A DNA stretch of 64,000 nucleotides, from positions 7,038,336 to 7,102,335 of the forward strand of contig CM024174.1 in the NCBI GenBank assembly GCA_013433145.1. Reading direction: 5' to 3'. Within the stretch, counting starts at the first letter, position 1. Every line of letters starts with the position of its first letter. The notes below the pieces were generated by a model. The model did no database searches and was not told the DNA's origin. It saw only the letters and a program-made list of their open reading frames with translations. This stretch comes from Ascaris suum (taxonomy: Eukaryota > Nematoda > Chromadorea > Rhabditida > Ascarididae). Positions 23,036 to 35,919 of this stretch are shown piece by piece. The position numbers and the translations under genes were made by a program.

Positions 23036-23110
23036 CTTTGTGAAGGAAGGTGAAGTTTCGCTTAGATGCACAGTACAGTCATGAATAGCACATTGTGTGT
23101 ATTTGCTCGT

Positions 23111-23299
23111 CTACGCGTCTGTTCTGGCAACATTAAGCAAAAGCTGTGGAGAACGGCAGTGGATTTGAGCAGAGCATTTATTACTTATTGAAAAAAGAAT
23201 ATATCCAAGATAATATTGAAGGGTGCTTTTTTCATACTTCAATACAGCAGAGTTATCTTCTGTGGAAATTAAAACTGAAACTAGAACTCGATCGCCGGC
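23111..23299 (-). CDS. possible upstream exon of the 22757 minus-strand gene
   Basis: Acceptor ATTCATTTCAG, then AGDRVLVSVLISTEDNS, LKYEKSTLQYYLGYILF and ...SNKCSAQIHCRS..., stop TAG at 23111. The true 3' end is probably an internal donor (GT at Ala codon GCT or GTAATA), because the next exon starts only 75 bases further on. Function unknown. Confidence 0.33.
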   Translation of the reverse strand, partial: AGDRVLVSVLISTEDNSAVLKYEKSTLQYYLGYILFSISNKCSAQIHCRSPQLLLNVARTDA

Positions 23300-23459
23300 C
23301 TGAAATGAATGAGATAACTTTATGAGCATGCAGAAGTAGCGCAAAGGTTCGAAATGGAGCAGTGCAGTTAAGTGCGAGGTTTCTTGGCTATTAAAGGTTG
23401 CTGGATTATTTTACTGCATCCCTCGCAAGAATATTAAATCGCATTAGCATGTTCAGTTT

Positions 23460-23738
23460 ATGGTTCATCTACTCAATGAAGAAAAGTATGAGCCAGATTT
23501 TTTAGCTTTCAAAGGGATCCTGAGGAAATCCACTTAACTGGAGTTGGCTAAGCAAATCGGTTCACTAATTCCTTCATCCAGTCGCAACAAAAGCTTCTTT
23601 CGAAATGACAAGAAGCGTCTCACTTTTGAGAAAATGTTCTGCAATAACGATTTCACAGCTTTGCAGAGTTCTTGCAGAGTTCCTCTAGAGACTTTCACGC
23701 TGGTTCAAAGCATTTGCGCTAAAAATTGCAAGAAATAG
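23460..23738 (+). other. open frame with a single in-frame stop
   Basis: ATG 23460 reads MVHLLNEEKYEPDFLAFKG to TAA at 23535-23537. The same register then continues for 67 more codons (LAKQIGSLIPSSSRNK; RNDKKRLTFEKMFCNN) to 23738. One stop in about 93 codons of protein-like composition suggests a decayed exon next to the duplication, but chance is not excluded. Confidence 0.22.
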
Positions 23739-23954
23739 GAAGCTGTGAACCGCATCATTTCTTCAACGACTAGGAGTTATTGTATCGTTTAAATGAGTGG
23801 AAAGTTTGTCTCCTTTCTTCTGCTTCTATCCTTCTCCAGTAATTTTTCCTGCTTCTTACACAGATTTAATCAAGTAAACATAGCCACGAGCGTATATGAA
23901 TGAATAGCTATAGGCTAAGTAAAACAATTAATCAACTTTCACTGAATTCAAGGA

Positions 23955-25906
23955 ATGTTGAAAGTAATTTTGATATATCAGAGGAAAAAATGTATCAATT
24001 TATTGATAGAGTACTCTCGACAACTTGCACCAAAGCAAGCGAATGCCAAAATAGTTGAAAAGCAGAAAGACAACCTCGAAGGTGGCAGAAATTGTGCCCA
24101 AGTGGATTCATCCACAATTTCCAAGCAGTCGGGTGTGCCACCTAAGGTATCGATGCGTTTTACAGTTTTTTCGTCCTCCTTTACTGTACCAATGCGATCT
24201 TCGTCAGTGTCCAGATCGATCTATGAAAGTACTTTTATCACGAATGGATCATGTGTATGTAATGCACCTTTTGGCATGTGCAGAATTTGGTACTTTGTTA
24301 TTACTTGATGACTGACTGATCTTTCCGCCACAAAGCTTTGTGGATTTCTGCGAAACACCGTTAAAACGTGATATAAGCATATACTTCTATAAAATCTCTG
24401 AAATATTATTAAGCCTCTTCCTTAGCGTGCCTCACTCGACTACACTCTAAAATTGAATATGACTCGGCTTCCCATAATCACTGATTAGAAGCCATTCACT
24501 TGAAGCGCTCGATCATAAAAGCGAACCCGTTTCTAGTTGAAAATTTGATTGAATACTTCAACTAAAGCAAGAGATTCACTGAAACCAAAACGGAAAATTA
24601 CTTTGCCTCAAAAGCGCATATTTCTGAAAACCTGAGGAAACCATAAATCATTCTTCGATTCAGAATTCAAGTCGCTTTCGTCAAGTGTTTGCTCAAAAAA
24701 GTTTCGAAATATACAAAACTTGTGTGTAGAGCCGATGTATCACAATACGAATATATTCATGGAAAGTGCAGCCACATCTGCATTATCATTGACTTTCATA
24801 AGTTTTTCTTCGTTCTCAATGAAGTTTTAGTGGGAGTGGAATATGGATTTATATAATACTGCCTTCGACATTCCGAGTGCCCTACAAAAAGCAAGGGATG
24901 TGTCTCATTTTGAAAGCGATCAGCTCTGGCAATTTAAACTTAGCCTAGCAATCGGTGTTTTATTGCTTCTAAAATCATATCAGTGAGCAAAAAAACGAGT
25001 GAGTTACCGTAATCGATTACCTCGTCAGGCATTATCATTTCGGTTATATAGAGGTTCGGCAAGTTTCGATCCCATTCAATCGGATCGACAATTAGACATG
25101 GCAGCATTTCGTGTACCTGAAATTCGAGTGATTATGGATATCGCTGAGAGTAATTTCAAGATTCTTTTAACCGAGAACTCGTTATCACTTCTCCTTAAAT
25201 TGTCTTTTTTTTGGAATTCAAGTCGATTTTTGAGATTTGCAGCTGGTCATCATATAAAGATGAGGATAGAAGAAGGCGAGAGAAAGGCGCTTTCAATGAA
25301 TATCTCAAGTGAATCAGACGAATACCTATTAAAATTGGCAATTTTTTGATTCAAGCAGTGCATAAAACTGAGTGATTTGAATAAATGAAAGAGAGAGAAG
25401 AATAAAAATGGTGCACCTTTCTTCTGAAGAAACTGCGACAATCTTTTTTGCAGAACGAGAGAAGTCTCTGCAGCAAATCGCTCGCTCTCATTCAGTTTGG
25501 GATGAATGAGCGAATGGATGTTGGGCGATGTGAAGCTTTTAGGTAAATTTCCTTTATGTAATCTTATATTCAATACAAAAAACTGTGAAAATTAGCGGTC
25601 CGTCCTGTTCGAATCCTCCCATCCTTCACCCTCAAGAACTCGGCCCTCACCTCTCACCATCGCTTACCAGTAGGCGGTTGATAAAGTGAGATAGGTAGCA
25701 TGGAGACGTTGTATCGCGCTAACCACCGATTTGCAGATGGTTTCTATAAGAGAGTTTCGCGGATCTTCGTGGAACTTTCTAACACAGTGATATTTCCTTA
25801 TGTCGAAAGCTTTGTAAAAGTAAAACTTCAAACCGTAAAAGTGAGAAGAATAAAGCAGGAAACTATTGCGAGATATTGTTTAGAAGACGGCTCTGTTTTC
25901 GCGTAG
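23955..25906 (+). CDS. three-exon gene, basic protein of unknown function
   Basis: Exon 23955-24146 begins MLKVILIYQRKKCINLL and ends ...KQSGVPPK before GTATCG (phase 0). Exon 25454-25542 has strong sites (TCTTTTTTGCAG / GTAAAT) and reads NERSLCSKSLALIQFG... to ...VGRCEAF, phase 2. Exon 25699-25906 starts with one base completing Ser, then METLYRANHRFADGF, ...SNTVIFPYVESFVKV..., ending LEDGSVFA and TAG. The joined product is 162 residues. Exons 2 and 3 are better supported than exon 1, and ATG 25700 could itself start a 68-residue protein. A separate 83-codon frame (25098-25349) in intron 1 has helical composition and might be an alternative exon. Confidence 0.38.
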
Positions 25907-26256
25907 GTACTAATATGCCTTTGACACTCTCTGTTTGGCTAAGTACTGCGATTGCGCCAGTATTATAGAAATGAAAAATAGATTTCGAACACGACGCCTT
26001 AAAAAGTTAGCCAAACACCGTTTAATTTCATTGCAGTGTACTTACTCATCAGCTGAAAATTGTACATGCTGAGGTATGTGGTGCTCTGCTAAATAGCCAC
26101 ACCATGCAAAATTTAAATTAGCTCTCATCTAGTCGAAATCAGTTTAGTTGAGGAAGATGCCAGCTTAACCAGGTGATCTGTCAGGTGGTGTTGCCAATTT
26201 TCCGGAAAGAAATGTCTCTCCAAAAACATCCTTTCAAATAGATGGCGTTAACTGGC

Positions 26257-26677
26257 TTATTCATAATGCGCTGTGATCGATGCAACTGTGAATGTATCCG
26301 GTTTTCTTGTGTCTCTTCGAAACTGGTGCTCCCACAACGATTCACTGTTGCACAGCAGGGTTCTGGCCGTTCGCCAGTTGCGCGCCATTCCATCGCTGCG
26401 ATGTAAACTTTGCAGGCAGCTGGCGCTAAGGTATGCGGAAATGAGGCGCGACGAATCGTCGGAGTGTGGTGGCTGGGAAGCTTTTCGAACGCGCATAGGT
26501 GCGACTTTCTCTTCGTCGAGGATTTCAATAAGGACCTTGTTGTGTCTCGCGTATGCTGCTTGTTGCTCACCTTATCCTTTGGATTGTTCGGCTCAAAAAG
26601 TGTACTCAGCTCTGCTAGACGGTAAAATTCGGATATATAGATGAATAATCCGATGAGCATTCCAGTGAAATAAACCA
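26257..26677 (-). CDS. minus-strand exon with apparent frameshift; membrane helix then cytosolic tail
   Basis: After a pyrimidine-rich acceptor (CCTCCTCTCCTACAAG, 26678) one register encodes a membrane helix (VYFTGMLIGLFIYISEFY) and LAELSTLFEPNNPKDK. At about 26575 the coding-like sequence moves to another register (AAYARHNKVLIEILDEEK; later LLCNSESLWEHQF, RRDTRKPDTFTV) and ends TAA at 26257. One extra base near AAGGATAAGG would make it a single continuous exon of about 140 codons. Alternatives: a sequencing error, a decayed gene, or a real GTGAGC donor at the junction. Both halves have good codon composition. I do not recognise the family, and upstream exons are not found. Confidence 0.42.
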
Positions 26678-29600
26678 CTTGTAGGAGAGGAGGGGGGAAG
26701 GGTAGCAGGGAATGAGAGGAAGAGTAAGGACAGGCATTGTACTTCTATGTGAATTACGGTTATTTTAAATGTAAAGGTTCGATGTCCATCGTGTGCTTTG
26801 AGTATTTTTTGCAACATTGTCCCCACCGACACTACCAACTTCAATGCTTAATTCCTTCCCACTTGGTGAATATATCAGAAACATTGGTGAATATTGGTGA
26901 ATATATCAAATATTGTGGTAGCTATCTGCGCGGATATAAAACAGATGAATTGAATGCGTCGCCTGTGAAATAGCAGCGGATTGAATCGCTGTTTTTTTGT
27001 GGAAATTGGTTGTGTCTCATGAAAACGGCATTCGTTATGTTATATGCTTAAAAATGTAAGTTAAATAGTTTGCTAGATTAAACTGACACTTAGATATAGA
27101 TGACTGATTTGCAAAAAATTAGAAATGCTGTTTTTCTGAATGAAACTCTTCCTGTTGAACTTTGAAAGGAACAGTATATAAGATCGTAATTTAATGGAAG
27201 AAAATTCTGCTGCGAGAAAGTCACAGCTGAAAAGGAAAACTACTCGAGAAGATGATCTCCTCTTGAAGTGGAAAATCGAGCGCATTTATTACCTAATCGA
27301 AAACAAAACATGGTAACCTGGCGAAGAGTCGAATAGGCAACACGGAGTTGTGCCCAGTTGTTACGTGATTGCGGTTGAGCTTTGAATGATAATTACCTTC
27401 ATCATCACCGCAGCAACTGACGTAATAAATGCAATAGCGATTTTTTCTTGGGCATAAAGATTTTATTCCTGCACTGATGCCGCTTAGTTGCTTCAGAAAG
27501 AGCAGATATTGTCTCGGTTCGTCGTTGACGACGCGTCCTTAATCACTCACGTTCCCGTTTATGCGTTGTTGCTTCTCTGCCATTCCAAATGAGACTTCTA
27601 GGCATTAAGGACTCAATAATGAGAGCAACAAGAACAATTATGGATTAAATGAAGATTCAATAGCGTTTTCTGGAGGATGCTCACAGCAAACTGAGAACCT
27701 CGCAAGTGAATAGAGAGTTTAATATAGGAAACCGGCAGAAGGTTCTTTCATGGTGACGACGGAATGTGAGCTGCAAAACGAAATGAGAGTGTGGAGTGGA
27801 GTTTTGTAGAAAAGACGAAACTGCTTTCTGTAAGTAAAAATGAACCTCGTATCTATGGACAGAAAAATTGCGTCCGTTTGTGCATGAGCTTATTTCGTTA
27901 AACGCCGTTATTCGTTAATGTACGAATGAGCTTGTTTGAATGCATGTTTATTCGCTTTATTTTTGACAAACGACTGTCATTAGTGAGAAAACAAAGGGTA
28001 GTTTGGAAGTGGAGGCAGGGAGTATAGGACATTGTGCATATAAATGTGAATACAAATGTACATGTATACATATATGTACTTCCTAACACGTTCTTCCTCA
28101 CTGCATTTAAAAACGAATTTCGTGCTACTTCTGACTTCACGCTTTGCCTCTCATGAACGTGTAAGCGTTTCTTCCGAAATCGTTCCTGTATAATAAAGCG
28201 TTCCTGTATCAATAAAAACTCCACAATTGTGACTATCGTTACTGTTGCCAGTACTGAAGAACATAATGAATGAATGTAAAAAGAGAAAATGCATGACGTG
28301 GTTATTGTGCTCTATGTTGGGAGAAGGGGGTGGGAGGACAAACCACAAGCAAACGTTGAAATGTCAGTGTGTTATATCATATCGACGTAATAGCTGGCAT
28401 GCTGGCTGCCTTCAGGTAGGTGTTGAAGTTGATTGTTATGAGTGCAGTATTTTGTTAACGCGATTGAATTCAACTGATTGAGTATAGTGTTCTCGGAGTT
28501 GCTGCTGCCACTCATCTTCTGACTGTAGGATGAAGGGTGAAGGTGAGCAAGGGAAGAGAAAGCATATATGGATTCTCCACTTCAAAAGAGATGCACAGAA
28601 TGCAATTTCCAAGAGTCTTTCAGCTTCAGCCACATTGTGTTTCATTGATTTGCAGCTGATTGCTTATATCGAGTTTTGCATGTGCATATCTTATTGTGTC
28701 CATATCTCTATTTCTTTATCACTCTTATTCACTTTTATCTTTGCATAGTCGTTATAATATCGCATATGTTGGCAATTATACAGTTTACATTTTTGAAGTT
28801 TTATAATCGAAATCTCTTTCGCCATAAAGTTGCATCACCATAGTTTTCTCTTATGCTTCTATATTGGTGCTAAGTAGAGTCATTAGTTCATACTGTTAAG
28901 GACATAGTGCTACTAGACACTTGTGCATTCTGTTTATACTCTACTAACAATTTCTGGAGATCGCAACCGAATAAACATGCGAGGCGTTCTAATTTTGCAT
29001 ATAGGCAAATGGTACTAGTCTGTTTATAGGATGTTCACTGTGGAATTCAACGAAGGCCAATATTGCACTTTTTACGGATTAAAACTCTCGATCCCGATAT
29101 TCACTAAGGCTTCGCTGCGGGCACTCTTTTTTCATTAACGATATCGAAGGCACTTCTTTAAATGCAACTCTTGGTTTCATCGATGCACGCTAACTGTTAT
29201 TCAGATTCATTTCACTAATTAGTAATAAGTGCAGCCGATCATTCAGCTATCACGTCAACCAAACATGATAGCCATTTCATAAACCTTTCTGTGAAAACCA
29301 ACCCACTGAGCGTGAAGTCATCTGTCAAGTTCATTGAAATCTTTGTTCTGATCGATGAACTGAAAAAATTGTGAACGGTGGATTCAAACCTTAGCTACGC
29401 TCAGCGAATGTGAAAAAAGCATCGGAATTTTGGAGTGAAATATTTTTTATTTGCACTTATGATTTGGATGAATCTCCACTAATTTATTGTAACCATAGAG
29501 ATAAACCTTTTCATAGTTAAACGTTCCACAAAAAGATTCATCAGAATATTTAATTCTGTCTGAAGAAAAATTTTCTAAGCACTTCGATATGTTTGTCAAG

Positions 29601-32600
29601 GTTGCAAGAAAGGTGTTTGTGTCGTATTGTATACGTGGCACACGTCTGTCCTCATATCGCATTCGTCAAATGTCTGCCCTCGTTCGTTGTTCATATTCAC
29701 CGTATGCACAAGCGGTCGAATTCCAAAATAAAGCGTTACTATTGTGAAACCTCTCTTCCGTTTTCCTTCCTCTTTTCGCCTCTCTTCCGACGCAATTCGT
29801 CTTCTCCTTTCAGCATGTCGTGAGTGTTATTGATGTGAGCTATCGTCAGTACTAAGATAATTCACTAAAGGAATAAATATACACACAAATACAAACTGAT
29901 TACTGCAGTGTCGGTCTTTCACGATCACTTGTGTATAGTTGTTTTATAGCATAGTTGATTTGAAAAGCGAACGCGTTTAATGTAAACATTGTCTCATTAC
30001 AAGACACGAATAAGTGTGTGCTGTTCGAACGTGTCCACACTTTGTGAAATGTGCAAAAAATTCTCCAAATTTATAAGGAAATTCCCGTGTGGAAATGCAT
30101 TGAACTGTGTTCAATAAAGAGAATATAAAGCGACTGCTGAATTGATGGTTTGGTCGTATTGGAGAAGAGAAATATGCTTGCTGGCATTCTTATAACGAAT
30201 TTCTTAACGACTTGCGCTCAACTGTTATCATTCGGATTTCGATTGCCAATTTTCATTTCCTTTAAGTTGGAAGTAAAATAATAACAAATTGTCGTTGCAT
30301 AAAGGAAAGTGGAGCAGAAACTCTCAAAAGACCAAAAACTTTCATAACTTTAAAATACAAAAACGAATCTAACCGAGCCAAAATGGAGTTGCGATAGTTT
30401 GCTTTGCAATTTCAACAAAAAAATGGTCAGGTTGCTTCTTCTGTTAGTGGCAAGTCCGAGGACTGTGAAAAAGCAACGGCAAAATCAGCAGTTCGGGAAT
30501 AGCGCTCGTTCCTACAGCTTTGATTCCTTTTGAAGGCTATAAATGAACTGAAAAAAAAAAAACGAAAACGTTTCTCCAAGCAGGTCTCCGAATCTGAAAA
30601 GGCATTTAAGCGCATAATGTCAACAATAAAATGGAATTTACGGGGATGCAGAACGCCGCTCTATTTCTCACGATATCACGCGCCGTTCATTCGGCTGTGA
30701 ATCTGAGCGTCATTTACGAGAACCCATTCCTGCTTTATAGGACGCTTCGTAAATGTTCTCAGTAGAAATTGGCCTCGAGCAGTTTTTTGCTCTGATTAGT
30801 GACCATGGTAGTTTTAGCCTGCCTCCTCGATAATTTTCCACCTCCCTACATGCCCTTATCAGTGTTTCTGAAAATAATACTGGGAAGTCGAGGAAGACAA
30901 TGCAAACAGTCTTTTTTTTGTTTGCGCACTTTTGCTATACATTTTCTCGTTTTATACATTGATTTTTATTCTCCTATCTCTGTTAAGTTTGTTTAGCTTT
31001 CACGGTTTCGTAATTTCCCATAGCTATATGATTATGGGGATCGGACAGTTTTCTTTGCATTGTAAACAGAGTAATTTTGTCGAACCGAATTTAGTATCTT
31101 ATGAAAATAAACGCATAACAAAGGCAATTCAAATAATGTATGTAGTCAGTTCTCCTTTTTCAGCAATTCAGGACATTGCCCTCATATATGTCATCGATAT
31201 TTGCACTCGAGAGGCTTCTTTTGAAAGCTCTCTCGTCATCAGATATGCGTCTTCATCCACACTTTTTTGTCACTTTCAGCGTTTTTTTTTTTTGATGCGT
31301 TGAGTGTTGATGAAGAAGAGGCTCAACAAAGAAAACATATCAAACCGGCAGCAGTGAATAGCTTTGCAGTTGTTTTGTTTTAGCTCTTGAGCGCTAATAA
31401 CTTCAGTTGCATATATTGCTTCAGGTAAGTATATTTGAGCGACGAGTTTTGACCTTTCATAAAGAGCGCATTGCACTTTGGCAACCCGTTGTGCACCATT
31501 TAATCCGATTACATCAAATGGATTAGGAACGACGCATTGCCTACACACCATTGCACTATTCTGTTTTAAGTACGAGCATTGCACATCATCTCACACACAC
31601 ATATTTTGTGACTAGTTAGTTAGATTTGCATAACCAGTTTCATATGTGCTTTACGTTATGTTCAACAAACACCTGTTGCAATGTGGAATATGTTGTCAAC
31701 GGTCAGAAGTAAAAAAACGAAAATTGAAACTTTCGAGCGCTAATTCATGTTTTCGAGAATATTTCTGCAGCTTATTGTTACGTAGTACTGTTTTAAATAC
31801 GATTATGTTGTCGTCGAACTAGTCTGCCTGGACATAAATGCAGGTCATGCCGTTTTTATTGTTTGTTTCTTAATAGGGCATTAGACTCAAACATATTCCA
31901 TCACTTTGAGCGAAGGTGCTTCGCTAAGCTTTGTATATGTGCAGTGCAAGGTAAGCAGCTTAATTAGGAGAAGTCGAACTATTGACTGAATTTAACAGTT
32001 GCAAGCTGTCATTTGTTAATATTGCCTTAGATTATTGCCATGAAATATAATAATGGAACTCTCTCTTCATGTCTTTTCAATTGAAGCTGTAATTTTTTAA
32101 ACACTTTTCTGCGCCTTCCCTTGCCAACACTACGATTCAACTATCTCAATGCGGTGACTCGTAAAGAGTACACAACAATTAAATTAAATTTTGGTGCGAA
32201 AATTTGAAACCAAAACTATTAATGACAGAATTTACGGTATGTCTAGACTCGTTTGATCCCTTTATGTGTGCACAACGAAAGATCTCTGAGGTAAACAGCT
32301 TTACAGGACGATTCGATTTATTTCTTTGTTTTTTCAACGTAGTGGAGTGTGTAATGCTCTTCTTTTTTCTTCATATTTCGTTTCTTTGTGAATTCTTTAT
32401 TCGAGTTATTTCGTCTCCTTAAACTGTCAAGTGCAATAAAAGAATTTTTATTGTAATTTATTCAGCAAGCAAATATTTGATTTGTAACACAGTCAACGTT
32501 GAAAAAGTGTGTCACTGTAGCGCTTTCCAACGGACAGATAACATTTGCTATTCGCAGCAACTGTGCAATGTGAATGTTGAATTTATTATTCATCGTTAAA

Positions 32601-33338
32601 TGACATTCTATATATATTTTTGGATAAGTAGGTGACGTGCTTGGGGAAACTTGAATTCCGTACGCTTAGTGCCACCTGCAGAAATCATTTGCTATTGTTG
32701 CCAGCAGTCGTAGGACGCTTAAAATCTTTCCCACAATTCGCGTCTTACACGACTATTGTCATTGCTGATCGTCAATTCGAATCGTGCTGCCATGAGAGAT
32801 TCACAAATGATCCATCGCATATCGTTGGTACTTCGAACGAACTTAATTTCCAGCGATTACTTGTTTCTTTCATTAAGTTTTCTATTGCTTTTTTTTTCTC
32901 CAGAATTGGGCATTTTTGGGAACTTGTTCACATGAAGGATTTATCTTCGCTTTTTTACTTTTCAAGCTCTATTGAAAATGCGTTCCTCGTTCAATGTGTA
33001 GAATTTTATGTCGCCGTCTCACTCGCATGTCTGTTAGGTGTCATTTCACCTCATCTCTCCCCCGCCTTTCCACAACCACATCCTTCTTTTTCCAACCAGA
33101 TCCTTTTTCCATGTGGTGACATACAGTCCAATCCGTTTTTACGACAAAGAGAATGCTGAATACTCTCATATTGTTTCGAGAATCTTCCTTTGTTCACAGT
33201 TCATGATTATTATTATTAAAATGCTGCTTGGTTGATTATTAACAAGGGCGCATGTGGTGAAAGAAAATGAGAAAAACAAGAAGTTTATTCAGCTGAACTA
33301 TTGCAGGTGATTTGCGTTGACCATTGAAGGACCCCGTC
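26678..33338. other. long stretch with no firmly supported gene
   Basis: AT-rich with scattered weak candidates. 28266-28481 (+, MNECKKRKCMTWLLCS, 8 Cys, GTAGGT donor after a Gln) overlaps a minus-strand frame starting MSGSSNSENTILNQLN. 30423-30533 (+) is a 36-residue ORF starting MVRLLLLLVASPRTVKK, which could be a tiny secreted peptide. 32632-33159 (+) is the longest open frame in the window (175 codons) but is T-rich, intron-like and starts at GTG; one frame of that size is expected by chance. Nothing is called. Confidence 0.4.
26863..26909. repeat. short imperfect tandem repeat
   Basis: The unit TTGGTGAATAT recurs three times (ACTTGGTGAATATATCAG, CATTGGTGAATA, TTGGTGAATATATC). It is local and probably arose by slippage. 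Confidence 0.7.
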
Positions 33339-33405
33339 ATGGATTCGTCGTCCCCTTACGAGGGGTCGATCAGGTCGGTCTCCTTCTCCGATATCGGCCA
33401 GTCAA
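33339..33405 (+). CDS. EML: EML gene, candidate first exon A
   Basis: ATG 33339 encodes MDSSSPYEGSIRSVSFSDIG then GlnSer and meets GTAAGC in phase 1. An acidic/Ser-rich start beginning Met-Asp directly before the coiled coil is what EML proteins have, and phase 1 matches the coiled-coil exon at 51098. G/C-rich codons stand out from the AT-rich surroundings. CTATTGCAG at 33297-33305 upstream could be a 5'-UTR or spliced-leader acceptor. This is the most EML-like of three candidate starts. Intron 1 would be 17.7 kb. Confidence 0.6.
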
Positions 33406-34090
33406 GTAAGCCGTTTGACCTATCATCATTGCCCATGATACACTGCTGCTGATTTGGGTTCAACGATGAGAAGAATGGCTGAATTAAGAGAGTACGAAGA
33501 CGAGGAGTCTAAGGATAGGAAACTCCAAAAAGTATGATAACTTTAACTGGCCTCAAAATGTTGTCTTCTACTTATTAATGCCTCCATCAATGTCTTGTGG
33601 GCATCTTCGTGGAGTGCTCAGAAAAGTCAGTGAAACGACAATTAAGGGAAGCCGTTCTTAGTCATCCTCAATTACGTGTTCCCTTTTGCACATAAGTCTT
33701 TCTTTTCGACCAGGGCAAAGCTTCTCATGCTTACAGCTCTTACTTCATTTTGCCCCGCTACCCGCAATTCTTTATCGTCGATTGTACTTCCGTCCACAAA
33801 CTTGGCACTGTACCTGCAACATCCATGGTCCTTTGCATCGTGGAAGAACGTGAAAAACTTGTCTTCGATTAGACACCTTCCTCAAATCGGGAAAACCTTG
33901 AAAACCTGGAAGGTTTTTGGATTTCCGAATATATGGGTTCATAAAATGGGTTTGCGGAACTTTTGGATGTAAGGTAATTTGGGTGTTTTGTGCACTCCGC
34001 TTTCGCCACACATTCATAGTAATGACAGTATTGTCTTACCCGTCCATTCATTGCTGCAGATTTTATGCGCTTAATCCTGCGTCGTAATGT

Positions 34091-34308
34091 TTACGAGTCT
34101 GTTCTCTGTATTTGATATCTAAGCAGCGTGCAGTATTGACCTAACGTCATTGCTTCACAGTCGAGAACTTGAGGCTCACTCCCAGAGAGTTCGAGTTTCG
34201 CTTTCTTTAGCTGCTTATCTAACTGTGAGAGAATCGTATTGTTTAAGCCTAACAAAGTGGCTAGCAACTTTCGCTTGCAGTGCTCGGTGCACCATTCGCG
34301 TGCTTGCA
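34091..34308 (-). CDS. nested minus-strand terminal exon, unknown helical protein
   Basis: On the strand opposite EML, an acceptor (GGCTTATAAG) opens 71 codons: QAREWCTEHCKRKLLATLLG, NNTILSQLDKQLKKAKLE, then SEPQVLDCEAMTLGQYC, ending QIQRTDS and TAA (34091). Composition is strongly alpha-helical with good codon balance; the + strand is also open but T/Ser-rich. It begins in phase 1, so an earlier exon lies at higher coordinates and was not found. It would lie inside an EML intron. Confidence 0.42.
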
Positions 34309-35876
34309 CTTATAAGCCGTTTCGGGGTCACTGTCCACTATCAGATTTCACATCTCTTCATTAGTCCCTTCCACCATTCGAGTCCATTTGCTCCCTTTTC
34401 AATTCGGTCTCCCATTAATATCATTACTCTTTCATATTTCACGTATATATGTTGGCAGAAGATTATCAACTGTATAAGAAAGGATGTTTTCAGAAGCTTG
34501 ATTTTAAAATCTCATAAATTAGTAAATTATTTCTTTCTCTCCAAAAATCCTCCAAATATGTCTCATTTGTGATATTTCTGCCCTTCCCAGCCTAGTCGCA
34601 TCAGACTACTAAACGGAAGTGTCGATTTTCCGTCTAAATCGGCCACCTAATGTCCATTTGGGTTTCTGTTTGAGGCAATTTTCTTCTCTATGCAAGTATT
34701 TTCTCTCAAATGCGTTCCACTCACTTCCGGTTTATGTTCGCGAACAGAACTTCGGTTTTTTGAAATTCTTCTTGAGATTTTTATTCGCGAATTGTTTCAC
34801 AAGATCTTAGCATCAATCAGTCGTTTTCTTTACCTTTATGGCAATGAGAAGATCGGAAGCGGTTCGAATCTGCAATGTCGCTTTATAGCTGCAAAATTTT
34901 TCGACTTTTTTGAGGAAAAGAACGAATTTCTCTCCTTTGCGCTATAATTGGATAGTTTTTTCCGTTTTTTCAGAGAATCGTAAGTACAAGTTTATGAATT
35001 CGACTAGTAAATATGGTTGGAATTTATCGTTGGAGATTTTTCGCTAAGGAAATTTTTCATTTGTGAATTTAAAATTTATAAAGGGGTGAAGCGATAATGA
35101 AGAAGTCGAAATTAATGAACGTCAACTTCATTTTGCGAGCTGTGAGCAATGAAACTCATCAACCACTGCCCAGCTTTTACAGCACACTTCAAAATTCATA
35201 GGCTTTTACATTATTTCTCAAACAATCCTTTTTTTGGAGAAACCAAAGGAAATGAAGAAATGTTATTGACTTTAAGACAAGGAAGCTGAAAATTTTCACA
35301 TCTGGGAAGAAATTCAGCTGCACTTAGCATGTGAGCAAACCTTTATCTGCCGACGCATGCATGCTTGAGGGGAAATATTTATAGTATCGTGTATTTATTG
35401 TTTGGATACCGCATCAGAAATCGTCGCGAGAGGAACTTCAATGTCGCGGCTCAAAGCGTTGCTTATCTTGACATGGATCTCAAATGTATCGAAGAATGCT
35501 GATTAAAATTGACCTTTTTTGAACTCAGAGAATACCCATTTCTCTTGATGGACATTCTTGTTCACTGCCAGTGAACTTCCGAAGTGATGTTTCTTGCATC
35601 AGGCATGAAAAATTCATCAAACATAAGAAAGTAAACCACTACTAGATTACAATACTAGATAAATAGTGAAAATACTAGACTTGAGTCGCGTCCCTCATAT
35701 CGTTCCCATCGATTCGGTTGCCTTATGACATCGAAATGAAGTGACATCAAGGCTGTATAAGTTAACGCTTTCCGGAAAACTAGTAATTTTATTTAACAGA
35801 GAGTAGCATCTCTTTCACTCAGTGTCAATGTGGACTACACAGCACGCATATTCTTTTGAGCGGCGAACCGCCAAAA

Positions 35877-35919
35877 ATGAAGGCAGAGTTACTGGCGCAA
35901 GCTCGAGCCGGATATGAAA
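35877..35919 (+). CDS. EML: EML gene, candidate alternative first exon B
   Basis: ATG 35877 (AAAAATGAAG context) encodes MKAELLAQARAGYE and meets GTAATT in phase 1, again compatible with the exon at 51098. It is short, so the support is the ATG, an amphipathic start and phase only. Confidence 0.33.

Noticed and set aside
25250..25573. 107-codon minus-strand frame
   Set aside because: Antisense to an exon at 25454-25542 that has strong + splice sites on both sides.
25600..25620. GTTCGAATCCT, resembling a tRNA T-arm
   Set aside because: No acceptor, D or anticodon stems can be folded around it.
32632..33159. 175-codon + open frame, the longest in the window
   Set aside because: It begins at GTG, is T-rich and intron-like, has no splice support or motif, and one frame of this length is expected by chance in 64 kb at this base composition.
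34150..34572. 140-codon + open frame
   Set aside because: Opposite strand of a better helical minus-strand exon; Ser/Phe-rich as antisense frames usually are.
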